Source: Butyrivibrio sp. LC3010 (GTDB taxonomy: Bacteria > Bacillota > Clostridia > Lachnospirales > Lachnospiraceae). From it: a DNA stretch of 64,000 nucleotides. The position numbers and the translations under genes were made by a program. Positions 8,195-16,218 of the stretch are shown here, in pieces. Location of the stretch: contig NZ_AUJU01000006.1 in NCBI RefSeq assembly GCF_000424385.1, positions 1 to 64,000 on the forward strand. Direction: 5' to 3'. Every line of letters begins with the position of its first letter. Position 1 is the stretch's first letter. Below the pieces are notes generated by a model. That model was not told the origin of the DNA, did not search any database, and saw nothing but the letters and a program-made list of their open reading frames with translations.

Positions 8195-10131
8195 TAGAAA
8201 GCACCTCCGCATACAATTATCAGCATTACAATCACAATTATTGCAGAGATTACAATACTGGGAGCAAGAAGCTTATCCTCTCCAAAATATTCTGTCATGT
8301 ACCAGTTTGACATATAAAGCGGTCTGGCCTTACCGAATGAATCGATATAATGTCTGTCATCACCAGCGTTAACACCGGCTACATAAGACATAGTCATCTT
8401 ACTCTTCTTACCAATTGCAAGTAATCTGCTTCCAATCGGAATAGCAAATATCATGGCAACCATGATCATCATGATGATAACATCAGAACCACCGATAACA
8501 TTAGGTATGTTCTTATGGAATGCCTCATTAAGAATAGGCTGTATCATTATGTCAGACATCTTAGGAAATGCAAAACACATAACAATGATCATACATGTAA
8601 GAGGTATAAGCGAAATCATCTCACTCTTAGGAGTGATGTCTTCAAGCTCATATGACTGATGAATTACAGTACAAATCTTTCCAAGCCATTTAGCCCAGTA
8701 GAAAAGTGTAGAACCTGAACCAAATACAAGGAACAGAACAAGCCATACAGAATTGGAATCAACGAATGACTTAAGAGCTGCCCACTTTGATACAAGCATT
8801 CCAAAAGGAGCCATGAACATTCCACAGATTCCAATGATCATAATGAATGCAAGCTTTGGAAGCTTGATAATAAGACCATGCATGTCTTCTATATCACGGC
8901 TATGCATGCAGTTCTCAATATCACCAACTGTCTGGAACAGAAGTGACTTGGAGACAGCATGGAACAGTATAAGCATTGTAGCAGCCCAGACACCTTCTGT
9001 GGTTCCTGTGCCTGCGCAGGCTGTAATAAGTCCAAGGTTTGATATTGTTGAATAAGCAAGTACCTTTTTACCGTCACTAACAGTAATTGCAAGAAGTGAA
9101 GCGGCAAAGAATGTAAATCCACCTATAACTGTGATCATGACACCTGTAAAGGTTCCTTTGAGCATGGGTGAAAGTCTGATAAGCATATACACACCAATCT
9201 TAACCATTGTAGCTGAATGAAGAAGTGCACTACTGGGTGTAGGTGCAACCATCGCTCCAAGAAGCCATCTGGAGAAAGGGAACTGCGCACTCTTTGTAAG
9301 CGCAGCAAAAGCAATCAGAGTAACAGGTACCATTACAACCATGTTCTGTCTTGGTATGATTGCTGTAAGCTGACTCAGATTTGAAATGCCAAATTTGAAA
9401 TTGCAAAGTAAAAGAGCAGCTGCAAAGCCGCATCCACCCAGCAAGTTCATCCATAATGCTCTGAAGCTGTTATTAACAGCCTCTTCTGTTCTTGTATATC
9501 CAATAAGAAGGAAAGAACATACACTTGTGATTTCCCAGAAGAAATAAATCCATCCAAGATTATCAGAAACAATAAGACCAAACATAGCACCAATGAAGAC
9601 GAATAAAAGTGCAAGGAAGTAATTTGATCTGTCCTCTACATCAGTATGATGGTTATGATAATCCTTCATATATCCAACAGCGTAGATACAAATAAGGATA
9701 CCAACTATACCAACGATAAGGATCATTACTGCGGAAAGGAAATCCACCCTTAAATGAGCATTCCCCTCAACAGCATAACCTGAGAGATCCATAGCCAAAA
9801 CCGGAATTGTTCCGATCATTGATAAAAGTATCGCATAATACTTTTTATACTTTAAACTCAGGAAAATAACTATGGCCATCAAAAGGAGTTCTCCTCCCAT
9901 TATTATATGGTCATGGGGTGCAGTTGAAGTCAGATATGTATTACGCGTTGTGCCTTTCATGGAAAGTACTCTGATACCCACCATGATTGCCGTAGCCATA
10001 ACGCTGAATCCGCCCACAATTGCAACAAAATTACGCAGTAGAGATGAATTCCTTATGCAGAACATCATTACTGCAATCACAAACGGAAATAGAATAAGGA
10101 AACTCACTGCTTTAAGAATTGAAATAGTCAA
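8194..10131 (-). CDS. echA: Ech hydrogenase ion-pumping membrane subunit EchA
   Basis: 645 residues from a TTG at 10129-10131, chosen because GGGGTGGAG lies 4-5 bases upstream; a GTG at 10212 would add 27 unlikely residues with no SD. It is a NuoL/MrpA-type antiporter-like protein with about 14-16 hydrophobic helices. The family core is visible in NYFLALLFVFIG, IYFFWEITSVCSFLLIGY, TKSAQFPFSRWLLGAM and PTPSSALLHSATMVKIGVY. It is the presumed H+ or Na+ translocating channel and the first gene of the ech-hyp operon. Confidence 0.94.
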   Translation of the reverse strand: MTISILKAVSFLILFPFVIAVMMFCIRNSSLLRNFVAIVGGFSVMATAIMVGIRVLSMKGTTRNTYLTSTAPHDHIIMGGELLLMAIVIFLSLKYKKYYAILLSMIGTIPVLAMDLSGYAVEGNAHLRVDFLSAVMILIVGIVGILICIYAVGYMKDYHNHHTDVEDRSNYFLALLFVFIGAMFGLIVSDNLGWIYFFWEITSVCSFLLIGYTRTEEAVNNSFRALWMNLLGGCGFAAALLLCNFKFGISNLSQLTAIIPRQNMVVMVPVTLIAFAALTKSAQFPFSRWLLGAMVAPTPSSALLHSATMVKIGVYMLIRLSPMLKGTFTGVMITVIGGFTFFAASLLAITVSDGKKVLAYSTISNLGLITACAGTGTTEGVWAATMLILFHAVSKSLLFQTVGDIENCMHSRDIEDMHGLIIKLPKLAFIMIIGICGMFMAPFGMLVSKWAALKSFVDSNSVWLVLFLVFGSGSTLFYWAKWLGKICTVIHQSYELEDITPKSEMISLIPLTCMIIVMCFAFPKMSDIMIQPILNEAFHKNIPNVIGGSDVIIMMIMVAMIFAIPIGSRLLAIGKKSKMTMSYVAGVNAGDDRHYIDSFGKARPLYMSNWYMTEYFGEDKLLAPSIVISAIIVIVMLIIVCGGAF

Positions 10132-10270
10132 AGAATCTCCACCCCTTTCAGGATAAAATATTAACAGTCTATAAGCAAAAGAGCTCAAAACATGCCTTAA
10201 ATATACTACCACAAATTATGAAATTTTACATAAAAAATTATTATAATTAAAACAAATTTTTCATAAATAA

Positions 10271-10708
10271 TTAGCGTACATTATCAATGACCATGTAGAG
10301 CAATCTATAGAGTTCTTTGGCATCATTTTCAGAAAGTCTGACACATCCACCTATCTTAGAAGGAATGTCCTTTGCCTTTTCTTTAAGTGCTTCTCCCTCT
10401 TTTGTAATTGATACAAGAAGGTTTCTCTCGTCAGTCTTAGACCTGGTTCTCTTAAGGTAGCCTTTGCTCTCAAGTTTCTTAAGCACAGGTGTAAGTGTAC
10501 CAGAATCGAGATACAGGCACTCTCCAAGTGACTTTACGTTCATTTCCTTTTTATCCCATAAAACCATCATGGTTATGTACTGGGTGTATGTCAAATCCAC
10601 CTCATCCAAAAAAGGCTTATATGCTCTGATGATCTCCTTAGAACATGCATATAGCGGAAAGCATAACTGATTCTCCAGTTTTAATCCATCATAATTTTCT
10701 TTACTCAT
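10271..10708 (-). CDS. ohrR: MarR/OhrR-family thiol redox regulator
   Basis: 145 residues from the ATG at 10708 (SD AGGAGG six bases upstream; the longer in-frame start has none). It follows the OhrR pattern closely: LKLENQLCFPLYA with the peroxide-sensing Cys at about residue 16, LTYTQYITMMVLW, a winged helix with LYLDSGTLTPVLKKLE, and RTRSKTDERN in the wing. OhrR-type proteins repress until an organic peroxide or other oxidant modifies the N-terminal Cys. No ohr peroxidase gene is near. The next gene downstream is echA, only 139 bp away, so the ech operon is a plausible target or cotranscript. OhrR subfamily assignment is good; the target is inference. Confidence 0.85.
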   Translation of the reverse strand: MSKENYDGLKLENQLCFPLYACSKEIIRAYKPFLDEVDLTYTQYITMMVLWDKKEMNVKSLGECLYLDSGTLTPVLKKLESKGYLKRTRSKTDERNLLVSITKEGEALKEKAKDIPSKIGGCVRLSENDAKELYRLLYMVIDNVR

Positions 10709-10769
10709 TTTTCCTCCTAATAATTCAAATAATATATATTTAATTGCGTACAATAATACTTTCTACTGT

Positions 10770-10798
10770 ATAATATCAATAATCTCTGTTTTTTTCAA
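10770..10798 (-). promoter_or_regulatory. Sigma-A type promoter of the ohrR-like gene
   Basis: On the minus strand TTGAAA (10793-10798) and TATTAT (10770-10775) are separated by 17 bp, 62 bp before the ATG. An ATTG-N4-CAAT half-palindrome near 10744-10755 could be an autoregulatory operator, but this is weak. Confidence 0.65.
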
Positions 10799-10848
10799 TG
10801 TTTTTTATAAAAATATAATCAAAATTTAAAGTAAATTCTTCATATTAA

Positions 10849-10870
10849 AAGGATGCCCTAAAGCACCCTT
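10849..10870 (-). terminator. Rho-independent terminator after minE
   Basis: An 8-bp stem (AAGGGTGC / GCATCCTT, one G-T pair) with a 6-nt loop is followed by TTTTAAT on the minus strand, 38 bp after the minE stop. It separates the min operon from ohrR. Confidence 0.65.
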
Positions 10871-10908
10871 TACATAATAAAGAATTTAAAAGAAACACAC
10901 TATCTGCA

Positions 10909-11196
10909 TTAGTCTTTTGCTGTGTGCTTCATATTCCTGATAGGAATATTAGCATACAGTGCAGGAACGCTCTTTGCATCAGTATCAGCTCCCTCAGTAT
11001 CCATCTGAGTCAACTTAATATCAAGCCCTGCCTGATCTACCTCAACATATTTTGATAATACGTCGAGAATATCATTCTTGATTTTCTCCATGATTTCGGG
11101 AGAGCAGCTTGATCTGTCTGAAACAAGAACCAGCTTTAGACGGTCCTTGGCAGCCTGTCCTGAAGACTTTTTCTTGAAAATATCTGTCAGTTTCAT
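10909..11196 (-). CDS. minE: Cell division topological specificity factor MinE
   Basis: 95 residues, typical length. MKLTDIFKKK is the MinE membrane-targeting N-terminus, then AKDRLKLVLVSDRSSCSPEI is the anti-MinCD region, followed by the dimeric topological domain. MinE stimulates MinD ATPase and drives pole-to-pole oscillation, so this organism should use the oscillating Min system rather than DivIVA/MinJ alone. It follows minD by 15 bp with a GGGGGAT SD. Confidence 0.95.
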   Translation of the reverse strand: MKLTDIFKKKSSGQAAKDRLKLVLVSDRSSCSPEIMEKIKNDILDVLSKYVEVDQAGLDIKLTQMDTEGADTDAKSVPALYANIPIRNMKHTAKD

Positions 11197-11211
11197 GCCC
11201 TATCCCCCTTA

Positions 11212-12000
11212 TCACTTACGAAAAACACTTGCTATTGCTGCAAATAAGCCTTTTTTATCCTCCAGATTAAGGAATGGTACGGTCTCACCAAGTATTCTGC
11301 GGCAGATGTTCATATATGCCTGACCTGCAAGTGAACTGTCACCAGCAAGTGGTTCACCATTATTTGTAGCAATAACAATATTCTCATCATCAGGTACTAC
11401 GCCCAAAAGGTCAACAGCAAGAATATCAATAACATCTTCAGCGCTCATCATGTCGCCACGCTTAACCATATCAGGTCTTAATCTGTTAACTATAAGCTGA
11501 GTTTTTCCAATTTCATTAGCTTCGAGAAGACCGATTATTCTGTCTGCATCTCTTACGGCTGAAACCTCCGGAGTAGTTACAACAATCGCTCTCTCAGCTC
11601 CTGCTATAGCATTCTTAAATCCCTGCTCAATTCCTGCAGGGCAATCCATAATAACGTAGTCAAATTCCTGTTTGAGATCATCTGCAAGTTTCTTCATCTG
11701 ATCAGGTGTTACACTGGTCTTATCCTTAGTCTGTGCAGCAGGAAGAAGGAAAAGAGTATCAAATCTTTTATCTCTTATCATAGCCTGCTTAACTTTGCAG
11801 CTTCCCTCAACTACGTCTACCAGGTTATAGACTATTCTGTTTTCAAGGCCCATAACAACATCAAGATTTCTAAGGCCTATATCAGTATCTATCAGTACTA
11901 CTTTCTTATTAAGTTTAGCAAGTCCAGTACCGATATTTGCTGTAGTTGTTGTTTTTCCGACACCACCTTTGCCGGATGTTACTACTATTACTTCTCCCAT
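11212..12000 (-). CDS. minD: Septum site-determining ATPase MinD
   Basis: 262 residues. Deviant Walker A SGKGGVGKTTTTANIG at 9-24, VLIDTDIGLRNLDVVMGLE (switch I region) and VIMDCPAGIEQGF (Walker B) are typical MinD. The C-terminal residues (LEDKKGLFAAIASVFRK) form the amphipathic membrane-targeting helix. It recruits MinC to the membrane. It lies 17 bp after minC with GGAGG before the ATG. Confidence 0.97.
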   Translation of the reverse strand: MGEVIVVTSGKGGVGKTTTTANIGTGLAKLNKKVVLIDTDIGLRNLDVVMGLENRIVYNLVDVVEGSCKVKQAMIRDKRFDTLFLLPAAQTKDKTSVTPDQMKKLADDLKQEFDYVIMDCPAGIEQGFKNAIAGAERAIVVTTPEVSAVRDADRIIGLLEANEIGKTQLIVNRLRPDMVKRGDMMSAEDVIDILAVDLLGVVPDDENIVIATNNGEPLAGDSSLAGQAYMNICRRILGETVPFLNLEDKKGLFAAIASVFRK

Positions 12001-12017
12001 TCCATCCTCCGTATTAC

Positions 12018-12782
12018 TTATATAAATCGATTATCGCGCAAAAACGCTGCGCCGTAAATATCTTTTACAATGTGGCCATTTAAAATGTATGCTACTTCAG
12101 TGTTCTTAACCGTAGCGGTTTTCCTGAACCTTCTCACTTTTAATTTTGGCCCTGTCTCAGAATCAGGTGAAATTGCTATTGAATTGGCAATTCTAACCTG
12201 CAGGGGATTAAACTCAAGAGCCATAACAAATGCATTCTCATTACCATCTGTACCGGCATAAGCACTTCCCCTTAATGCCCCAAGAACAAATATGCTGCCT
12301 TTGGAATTAACAGATGCACCAGGCTTAACATCACCCATTATAATAACGCTCTTATCATAGGTTATTGATTGTCCCGATCTCAGATTTCCGGCATGAATTA
12401 TAGCTGAATTCTTATCTTCTATAAGTTTTTCCTCATCAAATGAGGTCTCCTGTTGCACTTCCTGAGTCACTGCTGGTTCGACAACTTCCGGCACCTCTTC
12501 CTTTATATAACTGGCAAATATTTTGTCCGTTTCAGGATCTTCCCTTAAAACACATGTGACATTTATATCACTGTTTTCGTTAATAGCACCTAAAATTTCA
12601 TTTTCCTCTTCATCAATTATAGTCCTGCCCCTAACGATGATTCCCATAGAGGCTTTCCCCAAAAATGAACGGGATTCGCGAAACTTATTAGCTATTTCCG
12701 TGATCAGAACGTCAAAAGGAAGTTTTGGATCAAGTTCCAGTATAATACCGGAGCTTGTACCTTTCAGATTAACTACTCCCAT
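12018..12782 (-). CDS. minC: Septum site-determining protein MinC
   Basis: 254 residues from the ATG at 12782, ten bases after GGAGG; a TTG at 12791 is too close to the SD. The N-terminal FtsZ-inhibiting domain (about 1-105) is joined by an acidic linker to the C-terminal beta-helix domain with HAGNLRSGQSI, VIIMGDVKPGASV and GSIFVLGALRGSAYAG. It inhibits FtsZ polymerisation where MinD brings it. Its leader is a copy of the repeated structured element (12793-12880), placed between the tsf terminator and the gene. Confidence 0.95.
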   Translation of the reverse strand: MGVVNLKGTSSGIILELDPKLPFDVLITEIANKFRESRSFLGKASMGIIVRGRTIIDEEENEILGAINENSDINVTCVLREDPETDKIFASYIKEEVPEVVEPAVTQEVQQETSFDEEKLIEDKNSAIIHAGNLRSGQSITYDKSVIIMGDVKPGASVNSKGSIFVLGALRGSAYAGTDGNENAFVMALEFNPLQVRIANSIAISPDSETGPKLKVRRFRKTATVKNTEVAYILNGHIVKDIYGAAFLRDNRFI

Positions 12783-12792
12783 CTGTACCAAT

Positions 12793-12880
12793 TCCTCCTC
12801 TATAAACGATAGTTTATATCTGATTAATTCTGGTCGGATACGGATACCGTACCATTCACTTTGTTCATGGACGGTAACAT
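12793..12880 (-). repeat. Structured leader repeat, minC copy
   Basis: On the minus strand a hairpin (ACCGTCCAT / ATGGTACGGT, one bulged T) is followed by the core ATCCGACCAGAATTAAT, CAGATA, a 6-bp hairpin ATAAAC-TATC-GTTTAT and the SD AGAGGAGG. The same order occurs before flgC, fliE, cheC and hslO. The inner stem pairs differ from the other copies on both sides, so pairing is kept while sequence changes. No promoter is obvious between the tsf terminator and the element. Confidence 0.75.
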
Positions 12881-12924
12881 GCTCCCAGCAAAACTTTAGC
12901 TTGTTAACATTTTATATGTATAAA

Positions 12925-12954
12925 AGCCCCTGCCGTCAGCTTAACGGCAAGGGC
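12925..12954 (-). terminator. Rho-independent terminator of rpsB-tsf
   Basis: A perfect 11-bp stem (GCCCTTGCCGT paired at 12926-12936/12944-12954) with a 7-nt loop is followed by TTTTATA on the minus strand, 58 bp after the tsf stop. Confidence 0.9.
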
Positions 12955-13011
12955 AATCACATTTAAAATAATCCTTGCGGAGCAGTTTATTTCTAATGAA
13001 ATAAATAGGAA

Positions 13012-13962
13012 TTACTGCATTCCTGCCTGCTTAGCAACCTCTTCAGCGAAGTTCTCTTCTCTCTTCTCGATGCCTTCACCGGTCTCAAAACGAATGAAAC
13101 GCTTAATTGAAAGGTTTGCACCATTCTCTTTAGCAACCTGAGCTATGTACTGAGCAACTGTCTGTTTGCCATCCTCAGCCTTTACATATACCTGCTCATT
13201 AAGGCAGATCTCTTTAAGCTCTTTCTGGAGACGACCAACAAGCATTTTCTCGATGATCTGCTGAGGCTTTCTCTTGCCTTCAGGAAGCTCTTCATTTTCC
13301 TTTGTAGCCTGAGCAAGAAGAATTTCTTTCTCATGATCCTTGAATTCCTGAGGAACATCATTCATATCAACATACTTAGGATAAAGAGCTGCAATCTGCA
13401 TTGCAACGTTCTTAAGAGCATCCTTGATATTGTCGTTGACAACATCTGTATCAGCTTCTACAAGAACTGAAATTCTTCCGCCACCATGAACGTAAGGAAC
13501 AACAACACCGTTCTCAGCTACAACTTTCTCAAAACGACGGATACTGATCTTCTCACTGATAACAGCTGTGATCTCAACAAGTGCTTCCTGAACAGTCTTA
13601 GAACCGTCAAGGATCCACTTCTCAGCCATGAAGCTATCCATATCCTTAGAATCTGTCTCAGCAGCCTGCTTAGCAACTGCTTCTACGAAATTCTGGAACT
13701 GCTCGTTCTTTGCAACGAAATCGGTCTCTGAGTTAACCTCTACAACAGCTGCTGTCTTATCATCCTTTACAGCTACTCTTGTAAGACCTTCAGCTGCGAT
13801 TCTGCTAGCCTTTTTCTCAGCCTTAGCCTGACCATTTTTTCTAAGGAATTCTACTGCTGCATCCATATCACCGTTAGTCTCAGTAAGTGCCTTTTTGCAC
13901 TCCATCATGCCTGCACCGGTAGACTCACGTAACTCTTTAACCATTGCTGCTGTAATAGCCAT
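13012..13962 (-). CDS. tsf: Elongation factor Ts
   Basis: 316 residues. The N-terminal UBA-like domain (TAAMVKELRESTGAGMMECK, about 4-23) and KKALTETNGDMDAAVEFLRK are diagnostic. TDFVAKNEQF and the core and coiled-coil domains follow. It exchanges GDP for GTP on EF-Tu. It is 92 bp after rpsB, and that gap contains a perfect 8-bp hairpin. The terminator at 12925-12954 closes the operon. Confidence 0.98.
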   Translation of the reverse strand: MAITAAMVKELRESTGAGMMECKKALTETNGDMDAAVEFLRKNGQAKAEKKASRIAAEGLTRVAVKDDKTAAVVEVNSETDFVAKNEQFQNFVEAVAKQAAETDSKDMDSFMAEKWILDGSKTVQEALVEITAVISEKISIRRFEKVVAENGVVVPYVHGGGRISVLVEADTDVVNDNIKDALKNVAMQIAALYPKYVDMNDVPQEFKDHEKEILLAQATKENEELPEGKRKPQQIIEKMLVGRLQKELKEICLNEQVYVKAEDGKQTVAQYIAQVAKENGANLSIKRFIRFETGEGIEKREENFAEEVAKQAGMQ

Positions 13963-14015
13963 CTATTAAGTCCTCCAATTATAAATAATATAAAGTTTTC
14001 TTTTTTTGATAATAC

Positions 14016-14035
14016 GCTCAGCCATAAGGCTGAGC
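14016..14035 (-). other. Hairpin between rpsB and tsf
   Basis: A perfect 8-bp stem (GCTCAGCC / GGCTGAGC) has a 4-nt loop. No U-run follows on the minus strand, so full termination is unlikely; it may tune the S2 to EF-Ts ratio or mark a processing site (inference). Confidence 0.6.
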
Positions 14036-14054
14036 CAGACTAAATTCTAAAGAA

Positions 14055-14792
14055 TTACTCTTCAGTAGCCTCTTCCTCAGTAGCCTGCTCCTCAGATGTG
14101 AGGTTCTCAGCACCCTGATTAGCTTCGATAACAGCATCAGCCATCTTGCCAACAAGAAGCTTTACTGCACGGATAGCATCATCGTTACCAGGGATGATGA
14201 AATCAAGTTCATCAGGATCACAGTTTGTATCACCGATACCGATAAGTGTGATTCCAAGTGCCTCAGCTTCCTGGATGCAGATTCTTTCCTTCTTAGGATC
14301 TACTACAAAAATAGCATCAGGGATTCTCTTCATGTCGCGGATTCCGCCAAGAACCTTGTCAAGCTTTTCATATTCTTTCTTGAGCTGTGCAACTTCCTTC
14401 TTGGGAAGAACATCAAATGTTCCATCTTCCTGCATCTTCTCAAGCTTCTTAAGACGCTCGATTCTGCTCTGGATTGTACGGAAGTTTGTAAGCATACCGC
14501 CAAGCCATCTCTCGTTTACATAGTACATACCGCAACGCTCAGCCTCAGTCTTAACTGCATCCTGTGCCTGCTTCTTTGTACCAACAAAAAGAACTGTACC
14601 ACCCTGTGAAGCGATCTCAAATACTGCCTTATAAGCCTCGTCAACCTTTACAACTGACTTCTGAAGATCGATGATATGGATACCATTTCTCTCTGTGAAG
14701 ATGTAAGGAGCCATCTTAGGGTTCCATCTTCTTGTCTGATGACCAAAGTGTACACCTGCCTCAAGTAACTGTTTCATTGATACAACGCTCAT
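14055..14792 (-). CDS. rpsB: Ribosomal protein S2
   Basis: 245 residues. [20 protein letters not shown] and [12 protein letters not shown] are the S2 N-terminal signature, and [20 protein letters not shown] is the second conserved block. The tail is very acidic ([14 protein letters not shown]). SD GGAGGTAATAAC precedes the ATG. It has its own promoter, which overlaps the terminator of the preceding flagellar-locus gene, and a leader of about 180 nt. Confidence 0.98.
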   Translation of the reverse strand: MSVVSMKQLLEAGVHFGHQTRRWNPKMAPYIFTERNGIHIIDLQKSVVKVDEAYKAVFEIASQGGTVLFVGTKKQAQDAVKTEAERCGMYYVNERWLGGMLTNFRTIQSRIERLKKLEKMQEDGTFDVLPKKEVAQLKKEYEKLDKVLGGIRDMKRIPDAIFVVDPKKERICIQEAEALGITLIGIGDTNCDPDELDFIIPGNDDAIRAVKLLVGKMADAVIEANQGAENLTSEEQATEEEATEE

Positions 14793-14976
14793 GTTATTAC
14801 CTCCATTTGGTTAATCTTCCGCGCATCTGTTACTTTGTAACCGAAGGGGCGTTATTTCCTTCGAAAGCATCTCATCCTATCCCCAAAAGGACACCGGATA
14901 AAATCTGGATGTGCGTGTTTATTTGTGACTCTGTCAGCTAAAAATGGGCATAATAAAAGCCCAAACGCTCACAGCC
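14793..14976 (-). promoter_or_regulatory. 5' leader of rpsB
   Basis: About 180 nt separate the predicted start of transcription from the rpsB ATG and contain several GC-rich inverted segments (for example CCCCTTCGGTTAC near 14838-14850). Autogenous control by S2 through such a leader is known in other bacteria; that it applies here is inference. Confidence 0.4.
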
Positions 14977-15006
14977 TCATTAGAATACCATGATTTTGGG
15001 CTTTTG
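14956..15006 (-). terminator. Terminator-like hairpin overlapping the rpsB promoter
   Basis: AAAAGCCCAAA (15006-14996 on the minus strand) and TTTGGGCTTTT (14966-14956) form an 11-bp perfect stem ending in a T-rich run, 9 bp after the stop of the last flagellar-locus gene. Its long loop contains the -10 of the rpsB promoter. Confidence 0.6.
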
Positions 15007-15011
15007 ACAAG
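14983..15011 (-). promoter_or_regulatory. Sigma-A promoter of rpsB-tsf
   Basis: TTGTCA (15006-15011) and TATTCT (14983-14988) are spaced by exactly 17 bp on the minus strand. This matches the housekeeping consensus well and fits a strongly expressed ribosomal operon. Confidence 0.8.
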
Positions 15012-15014
15012 CTT

Positions 15015-16076
15015 TTATTTTGTTATTATTGCTGCTATTTCCTCAAAGGATGCTCCCTTGGGAATTTGCTTGGAGCCTGATCTTATACGTCTGTCCTGAC
15101 CGCTGCTTATGAGATATTTGTTAAAACCCACCCCATCATCGATAACTCCTGCCTCCCTGAGGATTCTTGCACAGTCATCTGATTCACTTCCGCTTGGAAG
15201 ATCAACAACGATATAATTGATATCATTGCCGGCAGCTGATGAATCTGAAGACGTTTCCGTGCCTTGAACTTCAGTATCACTCTGCACAGGTTCTTCATTT
15301 TTAACAGGCTCGCTGTTTTTCACTGCTTCAGCATTATTTGCTGAAGTCGAATTATTAGCGGCTTCAGTACTATTGGCAGGAACAGTATTATTGGTAGCTT
15401 CAGCATTATTTACAGAAGCTGTATTATTAGCGTTTTCAGTATTATTTACAGAAGCTGTATTATTAGCGTTTTCAGTATTATCTGACTGCCCGGAATTCTG
15501 CGCATTGGATTCATCAGTAATTATCGTTGTTTCTGCGGCTGTATTTACTGTTTCAGAGCTGCTTTCATCTGCTTTTTCTGAAGCTTTTGCGACTGCTCCA
15601 TTTGAAGCATCATTTGTGCCTGCTCCGATGCCTTCCTGTCCTTTCGCCTCGACCACATCTGTCGAAACTGTGCCACCAGCTTCATTAGAAGCGAGCTTAA
15701 CATCTTCTTCGGGTTCAACGCTTTCACTGCTTTCTCCAGTTTCACCACTCTTTTGCGCTTCCTGTACCACTTGCGAAACTGCATCACCTGCTTCAGGCTC
15801 CCCTTCGTGGACTTCTTCAGATATTTCTTCTCCTTCTTTATCCACTTCCTTATTGGATGAACTGTAAACATTTTCGTCTGATTCCTCCGGATTTTTTGAT
15901 GATTCCGAATAACTTGATAATGTGCTTTCAGCCTCAACCATTCCAAGCTGTTTTGCTCTTTTTATGACTTCCGCATCCGTGATATTCTTACTCGGTTTTC
16001 CAAGCACAACTCCCATTATGATCGCCGTAAGAACTGTGCCAAGTCCAAGTCCTCTTAAATAGTATTTTAGTTTCAT
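15015..16076 (-). CDS. Membrane-anchored protein with YceG/MltG-like C-terminal segment, low-complexity middle
   Basis: 353 residues. One hydrophobic helix lies at about 8-26 (GLGLGTVLTAIIMGVVLG), followed by a short conserved stretch (DAEVIKRAKQLGMVE). About 200 residues of Glu/Ser/Asn-rich low-complexity sequence follow, with approximate 11-residue repeats of the type ENANNTASVNN. The last about 65 residues (VVDLPSGSESDDCARILREAG ... RSGSKQIPKGASFEEIAAIIT) resemble the LysM-like N-terminal part of YceG/MltG lytic transglycosylases, without a catalytic domain. It is likely anchored outside the membrane and may bind peptidoglycan. It is the last gene before rpsB. The SD is distant and weak. 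Function is unknown. Confidence 0.7.
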   Translation of the reverse strand: MKLKYYLRGLGLGTVLTAIIMGVVLGKPSKNITDAEVIKRAKQLGMVEAESTLSSYSESSKNPEESDENVYSSSNKEVDKEGEEISEEVHEGEPEAGDAVSQVVQEAQKSGETGESSESVEPEEDVKLASNEAGGTVSTDVVEAKGQEGIGAGTNDASNGAVAKASEKADESSSETVNTAAETTIITDESNAQNSGQSDNTENANNTASVNNTENANNTASVNNAEATNNTVPANSTEAANNSTSANNAEAVKNSEPVKNEEPVQSDTEVQGTETSSDSSAAGNDINYIVVDLPSGSESDDCARILREAGVIDDGVGFNKYLISSGQDRRIRSGSKQIPKGASFEEIAAIITK

Positions 16077-16135
16077 AGTTAATTATCTGCTTCCCCCGGA
16101 GCTGTTATTTTATTTATTTAGAATAAAATAATGAC

Positions 16136-16170
16136 TTCTTGCGGGTAAAAGAGGAAATAGCCCACAAGAA
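16136..16170 (-). terminator. Possible terminator hairpin after the DUF6115-like gene
   Basis: TTCTTGTGGG / CCCGCAAGAA forms a 10-bp stem (one G-T pair) with a 15-nt loop, followed by GTCATTATTTTATTC on the minus strand. The tail is interrupted, so termination may be partial. Confidence 0.4.
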
Positions 16171-16218
16171 TCATACTTTATTACTAAAGATCTATCTGAA
16201 ATGCATTACCAAAATCAT

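Noticed and set aside
15300..15520. CRISPR-like array in the Asn-rich segment
   Set aside because: The repeats are in-frame codon repeats of a protein gene with no unique spacers.
15373..15867. 164-codon plus-strand frame opposite the low-complexity protein
   Set aside because: Antisense of a Glu/Ser/Asn-rich repeat; no SD and it would be opposite a well-placed gene of the locus.
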